Assembly (NCBI GenBank): GCA_902492755.1
Contig: CABUNB010000049.1
Span: 1 to 14,954 of the forward strand
Source of the DNA: an uncultured Collinsella sp.
Lineage (GTDB): Bacteria > Actinomycetota > Coriobacteriia > Coriobacteriales > Coriobacteriaceae
Length of the DNA stretch: 14,954 bases
Direction of reading: 5' to 3'
The notes beneath the pieces were generated by a model. It did no database searches, was not told where the DNA came from, and saw only the letters and a list, made by a program, of their open reading frames with translations. A program made the translations under genes and the position numbers. Below are positions 1 to 7,328 of this stretch, piece after piece. Each line of letters begins with the position of its first letter. Within the stretch, counting starts at the first letter, position 1.

Positions 1-64
1 ATCGTTGGGGCCAGGCCCGATTTTGCCTCTTGACAATGTCCTGCTCATATTAAAAGGAACGTCC

Positions 65-565
65 CTATCTGCCATCTACGCGCTTGGCCATCCAGACATG
101 GGGCTGGCCCTCGTCTTCGTGATCTACCGGGGCAATTTGCGTGTAGCCCGCCTTTGCATAGAGCGGCAACACGTATTCCTGCGCATGCAGCTTAATAAGC
201 TTAGCGCCGGCATCGCGTGCACACGAAGCACTGGCCTCGACGATCGCACTCGCCAGTCCGCGACGACGCATAGCCGGCAGCACGGCGACGCGCCCCATAA
301 TGTAGGTCTCCCCCGCCGCGACACCTTCGTCCAAGTCGCACGCCGGCGACACCGGAGCCTCTGCGTCAGCCGCGCGCTCAAGCTCTTCGGGAAACACGCG
401 CGAGCAACCGGCAAGCTCGCCGTCTACATAGAGCGTCACATGAATGCAGTTCGGATCCTCGTCGATAGCGTCGAACTCATTCTCGTAGCCCTGCTCGTCC
501 ATAAAAACGACGCGGCGCACCAACGCCGCGTCATCAAAGCATCCCGTCTTAAGTTGGATATCCAT
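65..565 (-). CDS. GNAT family N-acetyltransferase (ElaA/YitI-like)
   Basis: This 166-residue single-domain protein probably transfers an acetyl group from acetyl-CoA to a small molecule or protein amine in the cytoplasm; the substrate cannot be read from the sequence. The N-terminal pattern (about residues 17-57: R..VF..EQ, then E.D..DEDP, then HV..YVDGELAG.SRVF) fits the ElaA/YitI-like branch of the GNAT family. The acetyl-CoA binding motif is clear at about residues 91-106: GRVAVLPAMRRRGLAS, matching the family pattern V.P..RG.G.G. The length is normal for a one-domain GNAT. The ATG at 565 has an AAAGGG site 4-5 nt upstream. It starts 38 bp after the end of cpsB on the same strand, so it may be the last gene of the cps transcript, although nothing links it to polysaccharide synthesis. 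Family assignment is firm and the subfamily is an inference. Confidence 0.88.
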   Translation of the reverse strand: MDIQLKTGCFDDAALVRRVVFMDEQGYENEFDAIDEDPNCIHVTLYVDGELAGCSRVFPEELERAADAEAPVSPACDLDEGVAAGETYIMGRVAVLPAMRRRGLASAIVEASASCARDAGAKLIKLHAQEYVLPLYAKAGYTQIAPVDHEDEGQPHVWMAKRVDGR

Positions 566-603
566 GCTGCCCTTTCATTCAATGCGAACGTTAGGGACAG
601 ATT

Positions 604-1254
604 TTAGCGAAAATGAGCTCCGCGCACGCTAAACTTCGCGCGAGCCTTCGCCAGGCAGTCGTAATGACCCACGTTATGGGCATCGCTCGCGATGAAGCTG
701 TACAGGTTCTGATCGAACAGGCGCTGTGCCGGCTTTTTCTCGCGACCAAAGCGACCGCCGGCAATAAAGTCCGCCGAAGCCTGCAGCTTGCAGCCCATAT
801 CGACCAGGCGCTCCGCCACGCTTACATCCTTTTGAACCGCACGATAGCGCTCAGGATGAGCGATGATCACCTGGTAGCCACGGCACTGCAAATCGTAAAT
901 CGTGTTCTCGTACTCTCTAAACGCATACGCATCGGCATGCGTCGAAAGCTCAAGCAGGAACTCATTGGTTCCATCAAAATGCAAGTGCTCCGCGGCATCG
1001 ATACCAAGCTCAACGAGCTTTCGATGGTTGACCTCGAAGCCCATCTGGAGCGGAAAACCGTCAGCGTTATCGCGCAGCAGCTCAAAGGCATCCCACATCT
1101 TGTCGTAATCAAAATAGGGATCACGGCAGTGAGGAGTGCAAACGATTCTGGTTACACCGGCCCGCTTGGCAGCCTCGAGCATCGCCAAGCTCTCATCGAG
1201 ATCGGCGGCGCCGTCGTCTACACCCGGCAAGATATGGCAATGAATGTCACGCAT
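604..1254 (-). CDS. cpsB: CpsB/YwqE-type protein-tyrosine phosphatase (PHP domain)
   Basis: A metal-dependent phosphotyrosine phosphatase of the PHP superfamily, expected to remove phosphate from the tyrosine tail of the neighbouring CpsD kinase and so control capsule or exopolysaccharide chain production. The 216 residues are close to the family length. Metal-binding residues are visible along the whole chain: H5 and H7 in DIHCHILPGVDDG, H42 in CTPH, E74 in MGFEVN, H133 in IAHPER, and D191 and H193 in SDAH. No signal peptide or membrane segment is seen. The ATG at 1254 is preceded by AAGG about 7 nt upstream and lies 17 bp after the cpsD stop, so the two are probably cotranscribed. The family is clear; the partner role follows from the kinase next door. 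Confidence 0.94.
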   Translation of the reverse strand: MRDIHCHILPGVDDGAADLDESLAMLEAAKRAGVTRIVCTPHCRDPYFDYDKMWDAFELLRDNADGFPLQMGFEVNHRKLVELGIDAAEHLHFDGTNEFLLELSTHADAYAFREYENTIYDLQCRGYQVIIAHPERYRAVQKDVSVAERLVDMGCKLQASADFIAGGRFGREKKPAQRLFDQNLYSFIASDAHNVGHYDCLAKARAKFSVRGAHFR

Positions 1255-1271
1255 AGGTCAGCCTTAATCAA

Positions 1272-2009
1272 CTAAACGTTTGCTCGGTTGGTGAAGATGC
1301 CCTTTTTGGAAGTCCCCTGATCGTCGGAGCCCTTCTTAACCTTCTTACCGTCCTTGGTGTAGTAGGAGTAGTAGTACTCGCTGGTCTCGGTCTCGCAGTA
1401 GTTCATAACGGTACCGATGAGCTTGACCTTCTCGGACTTCTTAAGCTGGCCGATAGCGTTGAGTGCCTCCTCGCGCTTGGTGAAGTCCTCGCGCACCACG
1501 AACAGCGTGCCGTCGGTCAAACTTGCGATCTCGGCAGCATCGATGAAGGTGCCGACCGGGGGAGCATCAAAGATGACGTACTGAAACTTGGCGGACAGTG
1601 CCTTTACCAGCTTGGCAAAGCGGTGAGAGACGATGATGTCGGCAGGATTGGGAATGTGCGGCTCGGCATCGAGGAAGTAGAAGTTCTTCTGACCCGTCTC
1701 GACAATTGCCTGGTCAATGGAGATCTGCTCGGAAAGGACCGCATAGAGTCCGCCGCGCGAACGAACGCCGAGCATATCGGAAAGGGACCTGCGGCGCATA
1801 TCGGCCTCGACCAGGAGCACGGACTTGCCGCTCGTGGCGATAGCCTGGGCAAGGTTGATGGAAACCGTAGACTTGCCCTCGTTGGGAATCGAGGACGTAA
1901 CGGTGATGGTGCGAATGGGGTCGTCCACGCTCGCAAAGCGGATGTTGGCCAGAAGGGTCTTGGCGGCATTCTGTACAACGAGCTTATCGGTGTTCTTTGC
2001 CTTAGCCAT
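1272..2009 (-). CDS. cpsD: Bacterial tyrosine kinase (BY-kinase), CpsD/Wze-type
   Basis: A cytoplasmic ATP-dependent tyrosine autokinase that works with a membrane adaptor (CpsC) to regulate polysaccharide polymerisation and export. The 245 residues carry Walker A SSIPNEGKST (39-48, K46), a Walker A'-like LLVEADMR (65-72), the NPAD motif (121-124), Walker B VIFDAPP (145-151) and a C-terminal tyrosine cluster SEYYYSYY (210-217) that would be the autophosphorylation site and CpsB substrate. A basic tail follows the cluster. The Walker A' motif is unusual: these kinases normally have D-x-D, but here the first acid is E (E68-A-D70), and the usual RRP is RRR. The ATG at 2009 lies 2 bp after the cpsC stop, with its AGGTGG ribosome site inside the end of cpsC, which suggests translational coupling. 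Confidence 0.94.
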   Translation of the reverse strand: MAKAKNTDKLVVQNAAKTLLANIRFASVDDPIRTITVTSSIPNEGKSTVSINLAQAIATSGKSVLLVEADMRRRSLSDMLGVRSRGGLYAVLSEQISIDQAIVETGQKNFYFLDAEPHIPNPADIIVSHRFAKLVKALSAKFQYVIFDAPPVGTFIDAAEIASLTDGTLFVVREDFTKREEALNAIGQLKKSEKVKLIGTVMNYCETETSEYYYSYYTKDGKKVKKGSDDQGTSKKGIFTNRANV

Positions 2010-2011
2010 GC

Positions 2012-2668
2012 CTATTTACCACCTTTCATAGCCGGAATTCGGCCAACAACGGGAATGCCCAGGAGCTCTTCTGCCTCTTCGGCACCGCGGATGCGGGTGT
2101 TGAGCATGTCTGCCAAAACGACATAGGCAACTGCGATAAAGATGCCCGCGAGGAACGCGACAGCAACGTACAGCATACGCTTGGGGCCGCTGGGGACTTC
2201 GGGAGTCTTAGCCTCGTCGATAACGTTGATGCTCTGGGCAGCGCCGACGTTCTGAGCGACCGTACTCACCGAGCTGGCCATGGCCTTTGCGACCTTAGCC
2301 GTCTCCTTGGCATCGGTGCCGGTAACCGAAAGCGTAATGACACGCGTGGTGGTCTCGGAGGAAACAGACACCTTGTAGTCATCCAGGTCAGCAAGGCCCA
2401 GCTCATTGGCAGCACCGCTCTTAACGCTATCGCTATCCAGCAGCGTGGCGATATCGTTGGAAAGCATCTGGCTCGCCGAGAGATCGTTGTAGCTCATCTG
2501 ACCGCTATCGTCGGTTTTGGCGAGAATGTACATGCTCGTCGTCGCGGTGTAGGTGTTGTCCATCGCAACGAAGGACACGATGCCCATGGCGATCGCGCAG
2601 ACCACCGGAAGGGTGATGACCAGCTTAAGGTGCTTCTTCAGCAGCTGGAACAGTTCGAGAAGGGTCAT
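2012..2668 (-). CDS. cpsC: CpsC/Wzz-type chain-length determinant, BY-kinase membrane adaptor
   Basis: A membrane protein of the polysaccharide co-polymerase family that sets chain length and activates the CpsD kinase through its cytoplasmic C-terminal tail. The 218 residues show the standard topology: a short cytoplasmic N-terminus (LLELFQLLKKHLK), a first membrane helix at about 16-36, an extracytoplasmic region with an YTATTSMYIL segment, a proline-rich stretch before the second helix (TPEVPSGPKR, 155-164), the second membrane helix at about 165-187, and a tail ending in LLGIPVVGRIP typical of the family. The ATG at 2668 has GAAAGG 8 nt upstream. It is the first gene of a tight cpsC-cpsD-cpsB cluster. 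No glycosyltransferases or flippase are seen in the window, so the polysaccharide itself is unknown. Confidence 0.92.
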   Translation of the reverse strand: MTLLELFQLLKKHLKLVITLPVVCAIAMGIVSFVAMDNTYTATTSMYILAKTDDSGQMSYNDLSASQMLSNDIATLLDSDSVKSGAANELGLADLDDYKVSVSSETTTRVITLSVTGTDAKETAKVAKAMASSVSTVAQNVGAAQSINVIDEAKTPEVPSGPKRMLYVAVAFLAGIFIAVAYVVLADMLNTRIRGAEEAEELLGIPVVGRIPAMKGGK

Positions 2669-2809
2669 GCAGCTTGCCTTTCATTTCCCCAGTTCGGATT
2701 GACAAAACTGTCCGTATGTTATCGCATCTTTTTACCGAGACCAAACTCTATACATAAGAAACAGGCTCTCCTGTAAAAATGTCGGAAGCAATCGTAAAAT
2801 TGCACAACA
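2669..2809 (-). promoter_or_regulatory. Upstream region of the cps cluster
   Basis: This AT-richer 141-bp gap should hold the cpsC promoter. On the minus strand a TATAGA-like hexamer is visible near 2746-2752, but no convincing -35 box stands at the right distance. A small inverted repeat ACAGG-CTCT-CCTGT lies at 2761-2774; on the minus strand it is followed by TTTCTT, so it could be a weak terminator for phoR or an operator. No specific promoter can be assigned. Confidence 0.25.
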
Positions 2810-2838
2810 ACGCCGCACCCGAAAGTCAAATGCGGCGT
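2810..2838 (-). terminator. Possible terminator after phoR
   Basis: An inverted repeat, arms ACGCCGCA and TGCGGCGT with a 13-nt loop, lies 26 bp past the phoR stop. On the minus strand it is followed by TTGTTG, a poor U-tract. The position suits the end of the pstB-phoP-phoR unit, but the weak tail keeps confidence low. Confidence 0.35.
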
Positions 2839-2863
2839 CTGCATCAATATCTATGTTGTATCG

Positions 2864-4288
2864 CTATGCGAATGGCTCGTCCTGCCGTATGGGAAACGTC
2901 ACCGTAATGGTGGTTCCCACGCCCAACTCGCTCGACAGATCGAGCGTGGCGTGATGATACAGGGCCGCATGCTTGACAATTGCAAGCCCCAGACCGGTTC
3001 CGCCGCGCGCCTTGGACCTACTCTTGTCCACGCGATAGAACCGCTCAAATACCTTGCCCCGTTCTTCAGGCGCGATACCGATTCCCGTGTCGGCGACCGC
3101 GAGGAACGGATGGCCTTCGTCGTTGGTGCCGCACTGCAGCGTAACCGTACCGCCGGGTCGATTGTAGCGGATGGCGTTGCTTGCCAAATTATAGATGAGC
3201 TCGTCGATCAAGCGCGACACGCCTTCGATGACCACAGGCTTGGTCTCATGACTTATCGTCACATTCGCCTGACGGGCGACCTGTTCAAGACGCTGCTCAA
3301 CCGCGTAGATGGCACGCGAGAGCTCAATAGGCTCCGTGGACCCAATGGGCACCGCCTCGCCCTCAGTTGCACGCTCGGCCTCGTCCAAGTTAGACAGCGT
3401 AAGGATGTCGTTGACAAGCGCCGCCAAACGGCCCGACTCACGATAGATGCGACCGCCAAAGTTGCGCAGGTCGTCCTCGCCCTCGACCATGCCGTTTGCG
3501 ATGAGCTCAGCATAGCCCGAAATCGCCGTAAGCGGCGTCTTAAGCTCATGGGTGATATTCGCCGTGAACTCGCGGCGCATACGGTCGTTGTCCGCCAGCA
3601 CCGCCATTTGGCGCTTGAGTTCCTGGCGCTGCGACTCGATACGCTCAAGCATGGGGACCATCTCGGCATAGGCGTGCTCATAGCTACGGCGTGGGTGGTC
3701 CAAATCCACCTCTTGCAACGGCGCGATGATGGCACGGGACTCGCGGCGCGCCATAAAAAACGAGAGTACCGCACCCGCTGCTGCGATAAGCAGCATCGGC
3801 GCCACCATCGACAGCAAAATCGCCGCAACGCCAGGCTGGGCCTGCGCCAAGCGGACAACCTGGCCGTTATCAAGGGCGACGGCGCGATACAGCATAATCT
3901 CGTCGAGCGTAGAGCTTGCGCGCTCCGCGGAACCCGAACCATTCTCAAAGGCCTCGATAACCTCGGGGCGATCGCCGTGGTTGGGCAGTGTGGAAGGCGA
4001 CGCCTCGTTGTCGTAAGCAACCGATCCATCCTTGTTAATCAGCGTGATGCGCAAGTCCTCTCGATCGAGGCTACGCAAGAACGGGATGGGCTCCTGCTGC
4101 TCGTCGAGGGCGGCAGCAATGAGCTCGGTTTCCTGCGCCAGGTTGGCACTCGTGGCATCCGCCAAGGTGTTTTGCACAAAGAACGCGCCCAGCACCGTAA
4201 ACGCCACGATAACCGCCATGGCACAGACAAAGATCGTCACAAAAACGCGGTGGGACAGCGTATGTTTTCCCTGGGGGGCGAAGACCAC
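2864..4288 (-). CDS. phoR: PhoR-type membrane sensor histidine kinase
   Basis: The sensor half of a phosphate-type two-component system. The 474 residues show membrane helix 1 (about 14-38), an extracytoplasmic sensor region (about 39-153), helix 2 (about 154-180), a linker, and a HisKA domain with the phosphoacceptor H247 in FTANITHELKTPLTAISGYA. The ATPase domain has the N box (NLASNAIRYN, N371), G1 (VADTGIGI, about 398-405), F box (FERFYRVDKSRS) and G2 (GGTGLGLAIVKH). All catalytic residues are present. The start is a GTG whose GGAGGAG ribosome site lies 6 nt upstream, across the stop of the response regulator, so the two genes are translationally linked (3-bp gap). The PhoR name rests on domain order and on pstB two genes upstream; the input signal is inferred. 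Confidence 0.88.
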   Translation of the reverse strand: MVFAPQGKHTLSHRVFVTIFVCAMAVIVAFTVLGAFFVQNTLADATSANLAQETELIAAALDEQQEPIPFLRSLDREDLRITLINKDGSVAYDNEASPSTLPNHGDRPEVIEAFENGSGSAERASSTLDEIMLYRAVALDNGQVVRLAQAQPGVAAILLSMVAPMLLIAAAGAVLSFFMARRESRAIIAPLQEVDLDHPRRSYEHAYAEMVPMLERIESQRQELKRQMAVLADNDRMRREFTANITHELKTPLTAISGYAELIANGMVEGEDDLRNFGGRIYRESGRLAALVNDILTLSNLDEAERATEGEAVPIGSTEPIELSRAIYAVEQRLEQVARQANVTISHETKPVVIEGVSRLIDELIYNLASNAIRYNRPGGTVTLQCGTNDEGHPFLAVADTGIGIAPEERGKVFERFYRVDKSRSKARGGTGLGLAIVKHAALYHHATLDLSSELGVGTTITVTFPIRQDEPFA

Positions 4289-4291
4289 GGG

Positions 4292-5020
4292 TTACTCCTC
4301 CGATGCGGTGGCCGCGGTGTCGTCACCTTCAGCACCATCACCGGCAGAAGGCTCGGCCAAGCGGTAGCCCACGCCGCGCACGGTCTCGATGGCGCTGGCA
4401 TGCTCGCCCAGTTTTTGGCGAAGCGTCTGCACGTGCACGTCAACGGTGCGCGAACCGCCGTCGAAGTCCCAGCCCCACACGCTCTGCAGCAACGACTCGC
4501 GGGTAAAGACCACGCCGGGCTTGCGCATGAGGTACTCGAGCAGGTCGAACTCGCGCAGGGTGAGCTTAAGCGACTCGCCGGCAACAGTCACCTCACGATG
4601 GCTGGGCGAGAGCACAATGTCGCCCACGCTGAGCACATCGCTTGCCTGTTTGACCATGCCGCCGCGACGCAGCAGTGCGCGGCAGCGGCTGGCGAGCTCC
4701 ATGAGCGAAAACGGCTTAGTCAGGTAATCGTCGGCACCGCCATCGAGCGCCATCACCTTGTCGAGCTCGGTATCCTTGGCGGTAAGCATCATGATGGGCA
4801 CCGTCGCCGTCAGGCGATCGGCACGCAGTCGACGCATAATCGCCAAGCCATCGGTATCGGGCAGCATGATGTCGAGCAGGACGGCATCGGGTACCCGTCG
4901 CGCCACAGCAGCCTTAAACTCACCGTCGCACGAAAAGCCTTCGGCCTCAATCCCCTGCTTGCGCAGCGCATAGACCGTCAAATCCCTGATGTTGTCATCG
5001 TCCTCGACGTAATAGATCAT
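4292..5020 (-). CDS. phoP: PhoP/PhoB-type response regulator (OmpR family)
   Basis: A DNA-binding response regulator, partner of the adjacent PhoR-type kinase. The receiver domain has the acidic pocket (E6-D7-D8), phosphoacceptor D50 in VLLDIMLPDTDG, T80 in MMLTA and K102 in TKPF. The C-terminal winged helix is of the OmpR/PhoB type, with LTLREFDLLEYLM, the recognition region SRTVDVHVQTLRQKL and VRGVGYRL. An acidic tail of about 17 residues follows. An ATG at 5044 is in frame, but the start at 5020 is preferred: AAAGGGG sits 6-7 nt upstream and the protein then begins directly with the receiver strand MIYYVEDD. The gene is between pstB and phoR on the same strand, so phosphate regulation is the likely role. 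Vancomycin-type or other OmpR subfamilies cannot be formally excluded. Confidence 0.9.
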   Translation of the reverse strand: MIYYVEDDDNIRDLTVYALRKQGIEAEGFSCDGEFKAAVARRVPDAVLLDIMLPDTDGLAIMRRLRADRLTATVPIMMLTAKDTELDKVMALDGGADDYLTKPFSLMELASRCRALLRRGGMVKQASDVLSVGDIVLSPSHREVTVAGESLKLTLREFDLLEYLMRKPGVVFTRESLLQSVWGWDFDGGSRTVDVHVQTLRQKLGEHASAIETVRGVGYRLAEPSAGDGAEGDDTAATASEE

Positions 5021-5060
5021 GTTGAACCCCTTTGCGGCCGGCATGACCGCATCTTAACCC

Positions 5061-5074
5061 TAAAGGTACCTTTA
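5061..5074. promoter_or_regulatory. Perfect 14-bp palindrome between pstB and phoP
   Basis: TAAAGGTACCTTTA is a perfect palindrome in the 64-bp gap between the pstB stop and the response-regulator start. It has no loop or U-tract, so it does not look like an intrinsic terminator. It could be a binding site for a dimeric regulator. A TAAGAT-like hexamer lies just downstream on the minus strand, without a good -35 box. Confidence 0.4.
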
Positions 5075-5084
5075 CTAGATGGTA

Positions 5085-5960
5085 TCAGCCAAAACGCCCC
5101 GTCAAATAATCCGCCGTGCGCGGATCGGTCGGATTCTTGAAGAGTTGCGCGGTGGGCGCGTGCTCCACCAGCTCACCCAGCAAAAAGAATGCGACCGAAT
5201 CGGAGATACGCGCCGCCTGCTGCATATTGTGCGTAACGACCACGAGCGTGCAGGTCTCTTTGAGCTCGCAGGCCAGCTGCTCCACCACCAGCGTCGACAC
5301 AGGGTCGAGTGCCGAGGTCGGCTCGTCCATCAGCAGAATGTCGGGCTGCACGGCAAGTGCGCGGGCGATGCACAGACGCTGCTGCTGGCCGCCCGAAAGA
5401 CCCAGACCCGACTCTTTGAGCTTGTCCTTGACCTCATCCCATAGCGCAGCGCGACGAAGGGAGTCCTCGACCAGCTCATCCAGCGCAGCGCGATCGCGCA
5501 CACCCATACCGCGCGGGCCATACGCGACGTTGTCGTAGATGCTCATGGGAAACGGGTTGGGGCGCTGGAACACCATGCCCACGCGCTGGCGAAGGCGGCA
5601 GATGTCGTAGTCGCCCAGGATATCTTGACCATCGAGCGCAATCTTGCCCTCGATGCGGCAGTCCTTGATGCCGTCGTTCATGCGGTTAAAGCAGCGCAGC
5701 AACGTGGACTTTCCGCAGCCCGAAGGCCCGATGAACGAGGTAATCTGCTTGTCGCGGATCTTGATATTCACGTCCTTGAGCGCATGGTGGTCGCCATAGA
5801 ACAGGTCGAGGCCCTCGACATCGATTCGCGTCGGCGAGGCGGCAAGATCCTCTGCCGTGGGGCGAGTCGCATCCCCAACCTCGCGCTCGTGCGCGGCCTC
5901 GGCCTGCGCTTTCATGAGTTCTTCAAGCTCCGTGGGCTCCACAGCCGCAGCAGCCGTCAT
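5085..5960 (-). CDS. pstB: Phosphate ABC transporter ATP-binding protein PstB
   Basis: The ATPase of the high-affinity phosphate importer PstSCAB, located on the cytoplasmic face of the membrane. The 291 residues contain Walker A GPSGCGKST (78-86), the Q-loop region MVFQRPNPFPMSIYDNVAYG that is diagnostic for PstB, the signature LSGGQQQR, Walker B ILLMDEPTSALDP and the H-loop VVVTHNMQQAARISD. The first 45 or so residues form a charged, low-complexity extension not usual in PstB, which is normally about 250 residues. A GTG at 5975 is in frame, but the ATG at 5960 is preferred because GGAGGT sits 7 nt upstream of it and would overlap the longer start. It is followed by phoP and phoR. No pstS, pstC, pstA or phoU is seen here; the gene upstream is an unrelated histidine kinase. 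Confidence 0.95.
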   Translation of the reverse strand: MTAAAAVEPTELEELMKAQAEAAHEREVGDATRPTAEDLAASPTRIDVEGLDLFYGDHHALKDVNIKIRDKQITSFIGPSGCGKSTLLRCFNRMNDGIKDCRIEGKIALDGQDILGDYDICRLRQRVGMVFQRPNPFPMSIYDNVAYGPRGMGVRDRAALDELVEDSLRRAALWDEVKDKLKESGLGLSGGQQQRLCIARALAVQPDILLMDEPTSALDPVSTLVVEQLACELKETCTLVVVTHNMQQAARISDSVAFFLLGELVEHAPTAQLFKNPTDPRTADYLTGRFG

Positions 5961-6030
5961 ACCGCATACCTCCACATCGATATCAATTCAGCAGTATCGA
6001 TAGTAGGAATCGCGGCTCATATGCACGTGA

Positions 6031-6052
6031 GCGCATTGTCAAGTGTTTGTAA
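6031..6052 (-). promoter_or_regulatory. Possible promoter/Pho-box-like site upstream of pstB
   Basis: On the minus strand TTACAA and TTGACA lie in direct orientation 10 bp apart (6047-6052 and 6037-6042), followed by GCTCAC. This resembles the repeated half-sites of Gram-positive PhoP boxes (TTAACA-like repeats), and TTGACA alone is a perfect -35 hexamer. No convincing -10 box stands 16-18 bp downstream. The assignment is a hypothesis based on the pstB context. Confidence 0.35.
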
Positions 6053-6063
6053 GGGCACACTGG

Positions 6064-7302
6064 CTATGCGGCGGGCAGCTCGATGGTGAATATCGTGTGT
6101 TCGGGCGTCGATTCACATGCAACGGTACCGCCGTGCGCGCATACGATCTCCTTGGCGATGGCAAGCCCCAGTCCAGCGCCGCCGCGATTGGTCGCACGCG
6201 CCGCATCCAGGCGATAGAACTTCTCAAAGATCACCTTGAGCTTTGCCTCAGGGATGGGATCGCCCTGATTGATAAAGCGCACGCGCACGCCACCGCCGCC
6301 CCGGCGTCTGGCCTCGATCGTGATGGTCGAGCCCTCATAGCTATAGGCAATAGCGTTTTTCATGATGTTGTTGAACACGCGAGCCATTTTGTCGCCATCC
6401 ACGAGCACCGTCAGGTCCTCGCGAATATCAACTTGGACTTCCTTATGCTGCTCGTTGAGGATGGGATAGAACTCGTCAGCCACCTGAGCCAGCAGCAACC
6501 CCAGATCAACATAGCCGCGCGTGAGCACGATATCGTGGAAGTCAAAGCGCGTGATATCGAAGAACTCTTCGATGAGCGTATCGAGCCGGTGCGCCTTGTC
6601 GAGCGCCACGCCCGTAAAGTGCGCACGTTGCTCAACCGGCAGCTCGGGAGCCTCTTGCAGCAGCGAAAGATAGCCCACCACACTGGCAAGCGGGGTGCGT
6701 AGGTCATGTGCCAAGTACGTGACCAGATCGTCCTTGCGATGAGATTCGTCACGCAAGGCCTGTTGCACCTTGCGCTCACGGTCACGCACGCGGTTAAGGG
6801 CGCCCTCGACCTCCAAGAAGTCGCCGTCGATGTTGTCCCAGGTGTCGGGGTGATCGATCAGGCGATCTTGAATACGAGCAGCCAGCACACAATCGGCATG
6901 CTGCTCGCCCTGCTCGTAGCCCTGGTAGTACAGGGCGCGGCCGCACAAGAACAGCACGCACGCGGCAAGCGCCAGCACAAAGCCAAGCATGTTGAATACA
7001 AAGCCGGCATCGAACAGCACCGGCCCTTCGATGCCGCCGAGCGCCATGGCGCCAATCGCCAACGTCATGGCCCACGCGGCGCCGCCAATCACCACGCAGC
7101 GGCACACGATCTCAAATCGATCGATCAGCAAAAAGCCAACAAGCAGCACCGCCAAGATTCCAGCGATGTTATCGATGCCAATCAGCAGCAGGCTCAGCAA
7201 AAAGAGCAGCACCGTTGCAAGCGCGCGGTTGTCGACGACTGACCTCACGTATTCAAAGAGTCGATCGGGCACCTCGAACGCTTGCCTATCGTCTTTTGTC
7301 AT
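6064..7302 (-). CDS. VanS-like membrane sensor histidine kinase
   Basis: A 412-residue sensor kinase paired with the response regulator just upstream. The N-terminal region is strongly hydrophobic, with about four membrane helices (about 28-43, 46-60, 68-90, 102-122) and almost no extracellular domain. This differs from the two-helix layout of classical VanS. A linker with a coiled-coil look (about 160-190) leads to HisKA with H199 in TYLAHDLRTPLASVVGYL. The ATPase domain has N316 in NNIMKNAIAYS, a VanS-style G1 region FINQGDPIPE instead of D.G.GI, then VIFEKFYRLDAAR and GGAGLGLAIAKEI. The frame is open to 7467, but the ATG at 7302 is chosen because GAGGA lies 7 nt upstream and the longer form would overlap the regulator gene. 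The signal is unknown; a cell-wall cue is suggested by the neighbouring dacA. Confidence 0.88.
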   Translation of the reverse strand: MTKDDRQAFEVPDRLFEYVRSVVDNRALATVLLFLLSLLLIGIDNIAGILAVLLVGFLLIDRFEIVCRCVVIGGAAWAMTLAIGAMALGGIEGPVLFDAGFVFNMLGFVLALAACVLFLCGRALYYQGYEQGEQHADCVLAARIQDRLIDHPDTWDNIDGDFLEVEGALNRVRDRERKVQQALRDESHRKDDLVTYLAHDLRTPLASVVGYLSLLQEAPELPVEQRAHFTGVALDKAHRLDTLIEEFFDITRFDFHDIVLTRGYVDLGLLLAQVADEFYPILNEQHKEVQVDIREDLTVLVDGDKMARVFNNIMKNAIAYSYEGSTITIEARRRGGGGVRVRFINQGDPIPEAKLKVIFEKFYRLDAARATNRGGAGLGLAIAKEIVCAHGGTVACESTPEHTIFTIELPAA

Positions 7303-7328
7303 ATCAAGATCCTCACAAGCGAAAAGCG

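Noticed and set aside
7..25. GGGCCAGGCCC followed by GATTTT as a terminator
   Set aside because: The loop is too small and the T-run too short, and no plus-strand gene is seen upstream within the window.
30..55. TTGACA followed by TATTAA at the left edge, plus strand
   Set aside because: The spacer is only about 12 bp and no plus-strand gene follows, so it is not a credible promoter.
5..607. A 200-residue plus-strand open frame opposite the GNAT gene
   Set aside because: The minus-strand frame has clear GNAT motifs and a ribosome site. The plus-strand product has no recognisable feature.
2951..5140. A 729-residue open frame on the plus strand opposite phoR and phoP
   Set aside because: It is the antisense shadow of two clear signalling genes in GC-rich DNA. 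It has a composition rich in R and H, and no domain.
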